NCBI GenBank assembly: GCA_003151425.1
Contig: PLXO01000201.1
Location: 1-35,776, forward strand
Length of the DNA: 35,776 nucleotides
From: Acetobacteraceae bacterium
GTDB taxonomy: Bacteria; Pseudomonadota; Alphaproteobacteria; Acetobacterales; Acetobacteraceae
Direction of reading: 5' to 3'
Position numbers and translations under genes: made by a program
Notes under the pieces: generated by a model
Told to the model about the DNA's origin: nothing
Seen by the model: the letters and a program-made list of their open reading frames with translations, nothing else
Database searches by the model: none
Shown: one piece after another, positions 23,262 to 31,143 of the stretch
How the letters are laid out: the number at the start of each line of letters is the position of its first letter
Position numbering within the stretch: the first letter of the stretch is position 1

Positions 23262-23486
23262 TCAGGCGTGGCCTGCGACGGCCATTTCGTCCTCGCCGTT
23301 GACGCGCACCACCGCGGCCAGCAAGCGCAACGCCTCCGGCCCGCCATGGTCGCGCAGTCCGCCGGATTCCATCTCCCACGCCAGCTCGTCCGCCTGGCCG
23401 GCAATGACGTCCATCGCGCGTCGCAACGCCTCGCGCGAGACGATGAGCTGAAGCTCCTCGGACAGCAGGTTCCAATCGGTGAGCAT
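23262..23486 (-). CDS. Small hypothetical protein
   Basis: The 74-aa product (MLTDWNLLSEELQLIVSREA onward) is acidic and helical, with LRRAMDVIAGQADELAWEME in the middle. No named family is recognised. The codon pattern looks coding (strong third-position GC). It is convergent with the flavoprotein gene, 9 nt from its stop. An open frame continues upstream to 23549, but those residues are cysteine/arginine-rich and less likely to be part of the protein. Confidence 0.55.
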   Translation of the reverse strand: MLTDWNLLSEELQLIVSREALRRAMDVIAGQADELAWEMESGGLRDHGGPEALRLLAAVVRVNGEDEMAVAGHA

Positions 23487-23694
23487 GGTACGCCTCGCGT
23501 GCTGGAGGCCGTTCTGGCCGGAGTTGGCCCGAGAACATCGCTCGAACACCAGAACACATTATCGGGAAGTTCTTAAGGGAACGTTACCAGAACACGGAAA
23601 CAGATAGCCAGCGCGGATTTTTCCTACCAGGAACCTGAAACTGTCATACCGGTCGCCGAAGGCAGGGTGATCGGGCGACCGAAGGAACGCCGGA

Positions 23695-24477
23695 TCAGGT
23701 CAACCGCACCTGGACCGGCGGCAGCGGTGGGAACTCCACGGTCACGCTGGCCGGCCCGGTCAGCCAGATCGGCGGCGTCACGCTGCCGAGCAGTATCACC
23801 TGCCCGGGTTGCAGTCCGTCGAACGCCGCGGCGACCGAGGACCCAGCCAGCCACACCAAGGAATTCAGCGGGTGGCCGAGCAGATCGGCGCCGACGCCCT
23901 CGCCGCGCACCTGGCCGTCGACGGTGATCCGGCCGGGCAATGCCGCCACATCCAGTTCGCGCCAGTCGGTCGCGCCGGGGTCACCCACCACCGCGGCGGC
24001 GTGGAACATCTGGTCGGCGACCAGCGTCGGCGTGCCGAGCTCCGCCAGGTCGCCGTAGCGGTTCTCGACGATCTCGATCGCGGTGAACAGGTCACCGACG
24101 GCGTCGGCGGCCTGCTCCATTGTGCAGGGGCCAGGGGGGAGGCGGCGCGCCAGCCGCACGGCCAGTTCGCACTCCACGCCGGGATGGACGAAGTCGCCGA
24201 ACCGCAGTGTGGCACCGCTCGCGTGCATGCCGCCGATCGCCATGAAACCGGCGACCGGGCCGCTCAGGCCGAGATACGCCTGCATCCGCCGCGCGGTGGC
24301 ACCGATCTTGAAGCCGCCGGGCGGCTCCGCGCCGGTCTGCCGCGCCAGGGCACGTTGCACCGCGGCGCCCTCGGCCTCGGTTTTCGGGGCGATCGCCGGC
24401 GGCAATGGCGTCACCCGTTCGCGGCGTTGACGCTTCGCATGCAGCACGGAAGCGGCCTCGGTTGGGTCGTAGGTCAT
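23695..24477 (-). CDS. 2-keto-4-pentenoate hydratase-like (FAH superfamily) protein
   Basis: The 260-aa product belongs to the fumarylacetoacetase/MhpD superfamily, which hydrates or cleaves 2-keto acids at a divalent metal. The metal-binding stretch is HPGVECELAVRL (E-x-E), and NSLVWLAGSSVAAAFDGLQP with GQVILLGSVTPPIWLTGPAS matches the MhpD-type C-terminus. It ends a meta-cleavage-like reaction sequence in known pathways, but no ring-cleaving dioxygenase is in the window. Its start overlaps the rRNA methyltransferase stop (TCAT on the plus strand), so the two are translationally coupled. Confidence 0.85.
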   Translation of the reverse strand: MTYDPTEAASVLHAKRQRRERVTPLPPAIAPKTEAEGAAVQRALARQTGAEPPGGFKIGATARRMQAYLGLSGPVAGFMAIGGMHASGATLRFGDFVHPGVECELAVRLARRLPPGPCTMEQAADAVGDLFTAIEIVENRYGDLAELGTPTLVADQMFHAAAVVGDPGATDWRELDVAALPGRITVDGQVRGEGVGADLLGHPLNSLVWLAGSSVAAAFDGLQPGQVILLGSVTPPIWLTGPASVTVEFPPLPPVQVRLT

Positions 24478-25784
24478 GTGCGCCTCGTGAGCTCGTAGAG
24501 CGCCACTGCGCCGGCGGCGGAGACGTTCAGGCTTTCCATCGCGCCCGGCATGGCCAGTCCGGCGAGCTCGTCGCAGGTCTCACGGGTCAGTCGGCGCAAC
24601 CCCTCGCCCTCGGCGCCCAACACCAAAGCCACCCGCCGCCCGGCCAGCGACGGGCCGGACAGCGGCGCCTTGGCACCGGCGTCGAGCCCGACCGTCCAGC
24701 AGTTCGCCGCCTTCAGTGCGATCAGGGTGCGGGCGATGTTCACCGCGCGCAGCAGCGGCATGGTTTCCAGCGCGCCGGAGGCGGCCTTGGCGAGCGCGCC
24801 GGTTTCCTCGGGTGCGTTACGGTCCTGGGTGATGACCGCCGCGGCGCCGAACGCGGCCGCCGAGCGCAGGATGGCGCCGACGTTGCGCGGGTCGGTGACC
24901 TGGTCGAGCACGACGATCGGGCCGGGACGCTCCAGCACGTACTGCAGGATGGATGGCGCCAGCGGATCGGCCAGCAGTGCCACGCCCTGGTGGGCGATAT
25001 CGCGCCCCAGCAGGTGATCCAGCCGGGCGCGATCGACGCGTTCCGGTTGCAGCGGCCAGGGCGGAGGCAGGCGTGCGGTCAGCGTCGCTTCCGCGTCCTC
25101 GGTCAGCACCAGGCGGCGCAACCGGCGCGCGGGGTTGGCGAGGGCGGCGGCGACGGCGTGCAGGCCATACAGCCAGACCGTGCCGCGGGGTGAGTCTTGC
25201 GCGGCGGGGCTTTGCTGCGGGCGATCTTGGCCGCGAGATTGGGGGTTCCGGTTACCGTGGTCGTCCTGGCGCGGGCGGGCATGAAAGGGCTGCCGGTCGC
25301 CGCGCGGCCCCGCCGGCGGCGCGCCGTTGGGACGTGGACCGTCGTGGCGTGGGCCATCGGCACGCGGGCTGTCGTGACGGGGACCATCCTGACGGGGACC
25401 ACCGTGACCGGGACCACCGGGACGACCATTGTGACGCGGACCATCGGAGCGTGGCCCATCGGAACGAGGACCGTCATGGCGCGGTCTATCGCCACCCTGG
25501 CCACGCGGCGGGCCGCCCTGCGAGCGCTGCTGCGTGTCGCCGAAATTGCGTCCGGGATCGCCGCTTCGGCCGTGCAGTTGCTGGCCTCGCGGAGGACCAC
25601 CATGTGGCCGTTGCTGGCCGCCACCGAAGTTGCGCCCGGCGTCCCCGGTCCGGGCGTGAGGCTGCCCGTCGCGTGGCGGACCGTCTGGCGATCGTTGCGA
25701 GGGGCCACCGACGCTGCGTCCGGGACCGCGATTCGACGGCCCGTGGCCCGATCCGCCGGGCCGGTTCGAGTGCGGAGGTTTCAT
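24474..25784 (-). CDS. rlmB: TrmH/SpoU family 23S rRNA (guanosine-2'-O)-methyltransferase with long repetitive N-terminus
   Basis: The C-terminal 230 residues are a complete RlmB-type enzyme, which 2'-O-methylates 23S rRNA (G2251 in E. coli) using SAM in a trefoil-knot fold. The SpoU motifs are LDQVTDPRNVGAILRSAAAF, VALVLGAEGEGLRRL and MPGAMESLNVSAAGAVALYE, and the substrate-binding domain starts WLYGLHAVAAAL. The N-terminal 200 residues are extraordinary: two imperfect copies of a GGPPRxGQ...GRNFG unit and a run of HDGPR-like pentapeptides, rich in G, P, R, D and H, probably disordered and RNA-binding. E. coli RlmB is only about 245 aa. ATG 25784 is used; the frame continues to 25826 without a better start. 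Its stop overlaps the start of the hydratase gene. Confidence 0.85.
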   Translation of the reverse strand: MKPPHSNRPGGSGHGPSNRGPGRSVGGPSQRSPDGPPRDGQPHARTGDAGRNFGGGQQRPHGGPPRGQQLHGRSGDPGRNFGDTQQRSQGGPPRGQGGDRPRHDGPRSDGPRSDGPRHNGRPGGPGHGGPRQDGPRHDSPRADGPRHDGPRPNGAPPAGPRGDRQPFHARPRQDDHGNRNPQSRGQDRPQQSPAAQDSPRGTVWLYGLHAVAAALANPARRLRRLVLTEDAEATLTARLPPPWPLQPERVDRARLDHLLGRDIAHQGVALLADPLAPSILQYVLERPGPIVVLDQVTDPRNVGAILRSAAAFGAAAVITQDRNAPEETGALAKAASGALETMPLLRAVNIARTLIALKAANCWTVGLDAGAKAPLSGPSLAGRRVALVLGAEGEGLRRLTRETCDELAGLAMPGAMESLNVSAAGAVALYELTRRT

Positions 25785-26426
25785 GCGCGCAGCATATACG
25801 CTCGGCGTTGGGCCCTGCCCAGCCATACCGTCGACGGCTGATCGCCGATGGCGCGGTCGGCCTTTGGTGGGATTTGCGATGCCAATCTGCCAGCCACTCG
25901 GCCTGGATCACAACGCAGCCGCACGGCCGCAACCAACCTGGCACGCCGTCCAGCGCCGCCATGCCACTTGTGGGGTCGAGCACGGATCGCTCTGCCGCCC
26001 TCGCCCCCGCGCCTCCCGCTCGATGCATTCGCGCGAGGTCGGGCTGCCCACCTCCACGTCCGGCGTCAACAGCAGCACGATCGGGCGGCGCGTCGCCACG
26101 CCCTGGCGCCGGATCGAGCGCACCGCGTGGAACGCCATGAAGCTGTCGGCCTTCATGTCGTGGATGCCCGGGCCGTGCGCCTTCTCGCCGTCCACGCGAA
26201 ACGGCAGGTTAAATTCCTTCTCCGTGTTCTTCGGTGCGCCCCGTGGTGAATCCTTGCTTTCTTGCTTGCCTCGTTTCGCTGCCTCCGGATCGATCCAACT
26301 CCGCGGCACCCTACGGCCACCCACCGGCGCAAATGCGATCGCCCTGGCGCCATGCTGCAAAGCACTACCCTTCCGGTGCCAAGCGGTGACACAATGCGGC
26401 CCCCGCCCCAGCCCCCTGGCCTCCAC
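25785..26426. other. Intergenic region with a decayed peptidase gene and no intact gene
   Basis: This 640-base stretch between the divergent rRNA methyltransferase and acyltransferase genes contains no intact gene. It holds a fragment of an M20 peptidase on the minus strand (26020-26213). Next to it, on the minus strand, is the sequence AGGATTCACCACGGGGCGCA followed by AACACGGAGAAGG, resembling a common intergenic repeat. I found no tRNA in it. Confidence 0.6.
26020..26213 (-). pseudogene. Fragment of an M20 family metallopeptidase
   Basis: About 65 residues match the catalytic core of glutamate carboxypeptidase/ArgE-type M20 peptidases: GPGIHDMKADSFMAFHAVRS, then a region ending PDVEVGSPTSRECIEREARG. 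The D of HDMK is the expected bridging metal ligand. The general-base position (DEE in active enzymes) reads DVE, so it would be inactive. Both ends are missing: no zinc-binding N-terminus, no dimerisation domain, and the frame runs into non-family sequence on both sides. It is a remnant of a gene formerly next to the rRNA methyltransferase. Confidence 0.65.
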
Positions 26427-27590
26427 ATGCCCGACGGCTCCGCCTCCCTGACGCTTTCGCTGCACGGCGCGATCGCCGAGATCCCGGCGGCCGACTGGGA
26501 CGCCTGCGCCGGTGCCGAGAACCCGTTCGTCAGCCACGCCTTCCTGAGCGCGCTGGAGGACAGCGGCTCGGCGGACCAGCGCGAGGGCTGGCTGGCGCGG
26601 CACGTGGTGCTGCGGGCCGAGGACGGGCGCGTGGCGGCGGTGGCACCGATGTACGCCAAATCGCACAGCTACGGCGAATATGTATTCGACCACGGCTGGG
26701 CGAACGCGTTGGAACGGGCCGGCGGCAGCTACTATCCGAAGCTGCAGGTGGCGGTGCCGTTCTCGCCGGTGCCGGGGCCGCGGCTGCTGCGCCGGCCGGA
26801 CGCGGGCATTCCGGTCTCGGCCTTCGCCTCGGCGTTCGAGCAGGCGTGCCGGTCGCTCGACCTGTCCTCGGTCCATGTCACGTTCTGTTCGGAAGAGGAA
26901 TGGCAGGAGCTGGGCGAGGCCGGCTGGCTGCAGCGCGTGGGCATGCAGTTCCACTGGGAAAATCACGGCTACGCGAGCTTCGAAGATTTCCTTGGTGCGT
27001 TGTCATCACGCAAGCGGAAGATTCTGCGGCGTGAACGGCGTGACGCGAACGCCGCCGGGCTGACCTTCCAGGCGCTCTCCGGCGACGCGCTGACGGAGGC
27101 GCACTGGGATGCGTTCTATCGCTTCTACACCTCGACCGTGGACCGCAAATGGGGTGGGGCGTATCTGACGCGGCGCTTCTTCTCGCTGCTGTCGGAGCGG
27201 CTGGGGGACAAGGTCGTGCTGATGCTGGCGGCGAAGGACGGCAAGCCGGTGGCGGGCGCGCTGAACATCGCCGGGGCCGAGGCGCTGTACGGCCGCAACT
27301 GGGGCTGCCGCGGTGACTGGCCGTTCCTGCATTTCGAGCTGTGCTACTACCGCGCCATCGACTGGGCGATCGCGCACGGGCTGCGCCGGGTAGAGGCGGG
27401 GGCGCAGGGACGCCACAAGATCCAGCGCGGCTATCTGCCGAAGCCGACCTATTCGGCGCACTGGATCGCGCATACGGGGTTGCGCCGGGCGGTGGCGGGC
27501 TTCCTGCAGGAGGAACGGTCACAGATGCGTGCCGAGATGGCGGCGCTGGCGGAACAGTCGCCATTCCGCCGGGACGGCGAAACTGACTGA
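26427..27590 (+). CDS. FemAB/GNAT-like N-acyltransferase (PF04339-type)
   Basis: The product of 387 aa from ATG 26427 belongs to the DUF482/FemAB-like branch of the GNAT fold. Typical pieces are IPAADWDACAGAENPFVSHA, FLSALEDSGSADQREGWLAR, then SSRKRKILRRERRDANAAGL and the C-terminal EAGAQGRHKIQRGYLPKPTY. Its role is probably acyl or aminoacyl transfer, but the substrate is unknown. Starts at 26352 and 26394 are also in frame. None of the three has a clear ribosome-binding site; 26427 gives the N-terminus most like the family (MPDGSASLTLSLHGAIAEIP). The short EamA gene follows after about 190 nt with no gene between. Confidence 0.85.
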   Translation: MPDGSASLTLSLHGAIAEIPAADWDACAGAENPFVSHAFLSALEDSGSADQREGWLARHVVLRAEDGRVAAVAPMYAKSHSYGEYVFDHGWANALERAGGSYYPKLQVAVPFSPVPGPRLLRRPDAGIPVSAFASAFEQACRSLDLSSVHVTFCSEEEWQELGEAGWLQRVGMQFHWENHGYASFEDFLGALSSRKRKILRRERRDANAAGLTFQALSGDALTEAHWDAFYRFYTSTVDRKWGGAYLTRRFFSLLSERLGDKVVLMLAAKDGKPVAGALNIAGAEALYGRNWGCRGDWPFLHFELCYYRAIDWAIAHGLRRVEAGAQGRHKIQRGYLPKPTYSAHWIAHTGLRRAVAGFLQEERSQMRAEMAALAEQSPFRRDGETD

Positions 27591-27784
27591 GCGGCCGGGC
27601 GCCTCCGACAACCGCACCTACGGCATTCGCTCCGCGGCAACCGCGCCCGCGCCCGACGCTTCGCGGCAATCCGTCCCACGACCATCGCCCCCACGACCAC
27701 CACGCTGGGACCACCGCCTCACGACAAGCGTGGGATGTCATCCGTCTGGGCAGCGACGGGTCGTGCGCCGATGGTTGCGCCATC

Positions 27785-28618
27785 ATGCTGAGCCCACCGG
27801 TCATCGTCGCCGTGCTGTTCGCCGCTCTGCTGCATGCCGGCTGGAACATCGTGGTGCGCGCCGGGGTGGACCGGCGGCGGGAGACCGCGCTGGTGGTGGC
27901 CGGCGCCGCCGTGCTGGCGTGTGCCGCGCTGCCCTTCCTGGCGCTGCCGCCGCTGGCGACCTGGCGCTATCTGCTGACCTCGGCGGGGCTGAATGCGGTG
28001 TATTTCGTGCTGATCGCCGAGGCCTATGCGCGCGGCGGCGTCACGCTGGCGTATCCGCTGATGCGCGGCGTCGCGCCGATGCTGGCTGCGCTCGCCGCCT
28101 GGGGGCTGATCGGCGAGGCGTTGCCGCTGGCGGCCTGGATCGGTATCGCGACGATCTGCCTGGGCGTCGGTGCGCTGGCGCGGCCGCGCGGCGTGCCGGG
28201 GGAGCAGGCGGTGGTGCGGCTGGCGCTGGCGAACGCCGTGGTGATTGCCGCCTATACGCTGAACGACGCGGTGGGTGCGCGGCTGTCCGGCGCGCCCCTG
28301 GCCTACACGCTGTGGCTGTTTCCGCTCACCGCAGTGCCGACGCTGCTGTGGCTGCACCGGCACGCGGCGCCGCGCCGGCCGACCTGGCGGGAGGCGCTGC
28401 GCGGTCTGGGCGGGGCGGGTTGCGCGATCGGGTCCTATGCGATCGCGCTGTGGGCGATGACTCGCGCGCCGGTCGCGCCGGTGGCGGCATTGCGCGAGAC
28501 CGCGATCCTGTTTGGCGTTTTGCTGGCGCGCCTTGTGCTGGGCGAGCGGCCGAGCCGCTTGGGTTGGGGTGGTGCGCTGGCGATTGCCGCCGGGGCGGCG
28601 ATCCTGCGGCTGGCGTAG
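27785..28618 (+). CDS. EamA family (drug/metabolite) transporter
   Basis: The 277-aa product has 10 predicted membrane helices arranged as two five-helix repeats, the DMT/EamA architecture. The N-terminal ALLHAGWNIVVRAGVDRRRE and the second-half start VRLALANAVVIAAYTLNDAV are typical, and RETAILFGVLLARLVLGERP is the characteristic pre-final-helix segment of EamA proteins. Export of a small metabolite is likely; the substrate is unknown. ATG 27785 has no strong ribosome-binding site. It is preceded by about 190 bases with no recognisable feature. Confidence 0.88.
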   Translation: MLSPPVIVAVLFAALLHAGWNIVVRAGVDRRRETALVVAGAAVLACAALPFLALPPLATWRYLLTSAGLNAVYFVLIAEAYARGGVTLAYPLMRGVAPMLAALAAWGLIGEALPLAAWIGIATICLGVGALARPRGVPGEQAVVRLALANAVVIAAYTLNDAVGARLSGAPLAYTLWLFPLTAVPTLLWLHRHAAPRRPTWREALRGLGGAGCAIGSYAIALWAMTRAPVAPVAALRETAILFGVLLARLVLGERPSRLGWGGALAIAAGAAILRLA

Positions 28619-28648
28619 TAGTCTGTTCCACCTACGCAGCGACGCCGC

Positions 28649-28714
28649 GCGAGAGCGTTCCCACGTGCCTGCGAGCGCGTTCCCACGTTCCTGCGAGCGC
28701 GTTCCCACGTTCCT
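28649..28714. repeat. 22-bp tandem repeat, three copies
   Basis: The unit GCGAGCGCGTTCCCACGTTC plus CT occurs at 28649-28670 (two mismatches), 28671-28692 and 28693-28714. The core GCGTTCCCACGT is found in interspersed repeats of several bacteria. It starts 31 nt after the EamA stop codon. Confidence 0.85.
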
Positions 28715-28896
28715 GGATGACCTCCGGCGGGTCGATCACAACCGGATGATGTGCTGTCCGACTGGCGGCCGGTGCTGCAACCTCGGACGTGCTACTGAAT
28801 TGTTCCATGCAACGGTTGGGTGCGCCGGCGTGGTCATCCTGCCTGATTGCTGGATTCGTCGCCCCCACGGCTCGCCAGTTAGCGAGCTTGGCATTC

Positions 28897-28967
28897 CTCG
28901 CGCACTTGCCAGTCCTCGCGCATCTGCCAATCTTCGCGCACCCGCCGGCCTCGCGCACCAGCCAGTC
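28897..28967. repeat. 18-bp minisatellite, four copies
   Basis: Units are CTCGCGCACTTGCCAGTC, CTCGCGCATCTGCCAATC, TTCGCGCACCCGCCGGC (17 bp) and CTCGCGCACCAGCCAGTC, directly adjacent. A fifth, more diverged unit may precede them. There are no spacers, so it is not a CRISPR array. Because one unit is 17 bp, it breaks every reading frame and is unlikely to code for protein. Confidence 0.8.
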
Positions 28968-29022
28968 CCGGCTGTGCTTGGGCTGGTCGCGATGACGGCA
29001 ATTTGGAAACAGGAGCACGCGC

Positions 29023-31143
29023 TTGGCAGACACCAACGTCTATCGTGTCAAAGAAGGGCTGCCCCACCCACGCGGTGCGACATGGGATGGCAAGGGAACC
29101 AACTTTTCCCTGTTCTCCGCGCATGCGACAAAGGTCGAGGTCTGTCTGTTCAGCCCCGACGGGAAACGGGAAACCGACCGGATTGAACTACCGGAATATA
29201 CCAATCAGATCGCTCATGGCTATCTGCCTGACGTCGGGCCCGCAACCTTCTACGGCTACCGCGTTCACGGCCCATACGAGCCGGAGGCAGGCCATCGCTT
29301 CAACCCGAACAAGCTCGTGCTCGACCCGTATGCCCGAGCTCATGCGGGCAAGCTGACCTGGAACCCGGCCGTGTACGGCTATCAGTTGGAATCCGGCGAT
29401 GACCTGACGTTCGATGAACGTGACAGCGCACCCTTCGTGCCGAAATGCGTGGTGGTCGATCCGAACTTCGATTGGCAGGGTGAGTCCGGGCGCCAGGCAG
29501 TGCCGTGGGACCACACGATCATCTACGAAGCCCACGTCAAGGGCTTCACCATGCTGCATCCCGACGTGCCGAAGAAACTGCGCGGCACCTACGCGGGGTT
29601 GGGAAACGAGAAGGTTGTTGCGTATATCAAGTCTCTCGGAATCACCTCGGTCGAACTGCTGCCGGTGCACAGCTTCATCGACGACAGCGATCTGCTGGAC
29701 AAGGGCCTGAAGAACTACTGGGGCTACAACAGCATCGGCTTTTTCGCCCCCGACCCACGCTACGCGTCCGACGTGCCGAACAGCCTGCGCGAATTCAAGG
29801 AAATGGTCGCCCGCTTCCATGACGCCGGGCTCGAGGTGATCCTGGATGTCGTCTACAACCATACCGCCGAGGGCAACGAGCGCGGTCCGACATTGTCGTT
29901 CAAGGGCATCGACAACCTCAGCTATTATCGGCTGCTGCCCGACCAGCCGCGCTACTACATCAACGACACCGGCACCGGGAACACGCTCAATCTCAGCCAT
30001 CCCCGCGTCATCCAGATGGTGACGGACAGCCTGCGCTACTGGGTGCAGGAAATGCATATCGACGGATTCCGCTTCGACCTCGGAACCATCCTGGCGCGTG
30101 AGCCGCACGGCTTCGATGAGCAGAGCGGTTTCCTCAAGGCTTGCGGCCAGGACCCTTTGCTCGAGAGCGTCAAGCTGATTGCGGAACCGTGGGATTGTGG
30201 CCCCGGCGGCTACCAGGTCGGCGGCTTCCCGCCGGGCTGGGCGGAGTGGAACGACAAGTTTCGGGATACCGTGCGCGACTTCTGGCGCGGTGAAGCGCCC
30301 GCCACCGCCCTGACGCCGCGGCTCTGTGCATCCGGGGAACTTTTCGATCATGACGGCAAGCGCACCTGGGCCAGCGTAAACTTCGTTACCGCCCATGACG
30401 GCTTCACGCTGAACGACGTCGTGACCTACAACGACAAGCACAACGACGCGAACGGCGAGGACAACAAGGACGGCAGTTCCAACAACCGTACTTGGAACTA
30501 CGGCGCCGAGGGACCGACCGACGACACCGAGATCAACGCACTGCGCGAACGTCAGATCCGCAACATGCTCGCGACGTTGCTGCTGTCGCAGGGCACCCCG
30601 ATGATGCTGGCCGGCGACGAGCTCGGCCGCACACAGGAGGGCAACAATAATGCCTACTGCCAGGACACCGAGATCAGCTGGCTGAACTGGGACCTCGCCG
30701 AGAAGGATCAGTCGCTGACCCGATTCACCCGGAAATTGACGCGGCTGCGCCATCGATATCCGATGCTGCGGCGTGCCCGCTTCCTGACGGGCGAATACAA
30801 CGAGGAACTTGGCGTCAAGGATGTGGCCTGGATCAACGCCAACGGTGCGGAGATGCAGCCGGACGACTGGGCAGATGCCAACATGAAGTGCTTCGGCATG
30901 CTGATAGATGGCCGCGCCCAGGTCACCGGCGTGCGCAAGCGCGGCCAGGACGCCACCCTGCTGCTGGTGATCAATGGGTACGCGGACATGGTCGAGTTCA
31001 TCCTGCCGGAGGTCCCGGAGGCGATGGGCTGGGCCCGGCTGCTGGACACCAACGCGCCAGACGACGAGGAGGAGCCTGATTTCGCGTTCGGCGAGACGTA
31101 TCAGGTCACCGGCCGTTCGCTGCTGCTTTTCCTGCGGCGATGA
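29023..31143 (+). CDS. glgX: Glycogen debranching enzyme GlgX
   Basis: The 706-aa product is an isoamylase-type GH13 enzyme that hydrolyses alpha-1,6 branches in phosphorylase-limited glycogen. It has an N-terminal carbohydrate-binding (CBM48) domain (PHPRGATWDGKGTNFSLFSA), then the (beta/alpha)8 catalytic barrel with nucleophile D352 (DGFRFDLGT), acid/base E388 (AEPWDCG) and transition-state D459 (TAHDGFTLND). The length fits GlgX (650-720 aa). The start is TTG 29023, with AGGAG 8 nt upstream. No other glycogen gene is in the window, so it is not in a visible glg operon. Its last 43 bases overlap the 3' end of the convergent fic gene. Confidence 0.95.
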   Translation: MADTNVYRVKEGLPHPRGATWDGKGTNFSLFSAHATKVEVCLFSPDGKRETDRIELPEYTNQIAHGYLPDVGPATFYGYRVHGPYEPEAGHRFNPNKLVLDPYARAHAGKLTWNPAVYGYQLESGDDLTFDERDSAPFVPKCVVVDPNFDWQGESGRQAVPWDHTIIYEAHVKGFTMLHPDVPKKLRGTYAGLGNEKVVAYIKSLGITSVELLPVHSFIDDSDLLDKGLKNYWGYNSIGFFAPDPRYASDVPNSLREFKEMVARFHDAGLEVILDVVYNHTAEGNERGPTLSFKGIDNLSYYRLLPDQPRYYINDTGTGNTLNLSHPRVIQMVTDSLRYWVQEMHIDGFRFDLGTILAREPHGFDEQSGFLKACGQDPLLESVKLIAEPWDCGPGGYQVGGFPPGWAEWNDKFRDTVRDFWRGEAPATALTPRLCASGELFDHDGKRTWASVNFVTAHDGFTLNDVVTYNDKHNDANGEDNKDGSSNNRTWNYGAEGPTDDTEINALRERQIRNMLATLLLSQGTPMMLAGDELGRTQEGNNNAYCQDTEISWLNWDLAEKDQSLTRFTRKLTRLRHRYPMLRRARFLTGEYNEELGVKDVAWINANGAEMQPDDWADANMKCFGMLIDGRAQVTGVRKRGQDATLLLVINGYADMVEFILPEVPEAMGWARLLDTNAPDDEEEPDFAFGETYQVTGRSLLLFLRR

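Larger units (their letters stand above)
28619..29022. other. Intergenic region carrying two tandem repeats before glgX
   Basis: About 400 bases with no credible gene. It contains a three-copy 22-bp tandem repeat (28649-28714) and a four-copy 18-bp tandem repeat (28897-28967), and it must contain the glgX promoter. AGGAG lies 8 nt before the TTG start codon of glgX. Confidence 0.65.

Noticed and set aside
23651..23680. GGTCGCC/GGCGACC hairpin after the hydratase gene
   Set aside because: Only a 7-bp stem with a 16-nt loop and no T-run on the minus strand, too weak to call a terminator.
25197..25841. Plus-strand frame in the rlmB repeat region
   Set aside because: It is the antisense of the repetitive GGPPR/HDGPR region; the repeated Val/Thr-rich peptide is a by-product of the repeat.
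28897..28967. CRISPR-like repeat block
   Set aside because: Units of 17-18 bp are directly adjacent with no unique spacers, and no cas genes are present.
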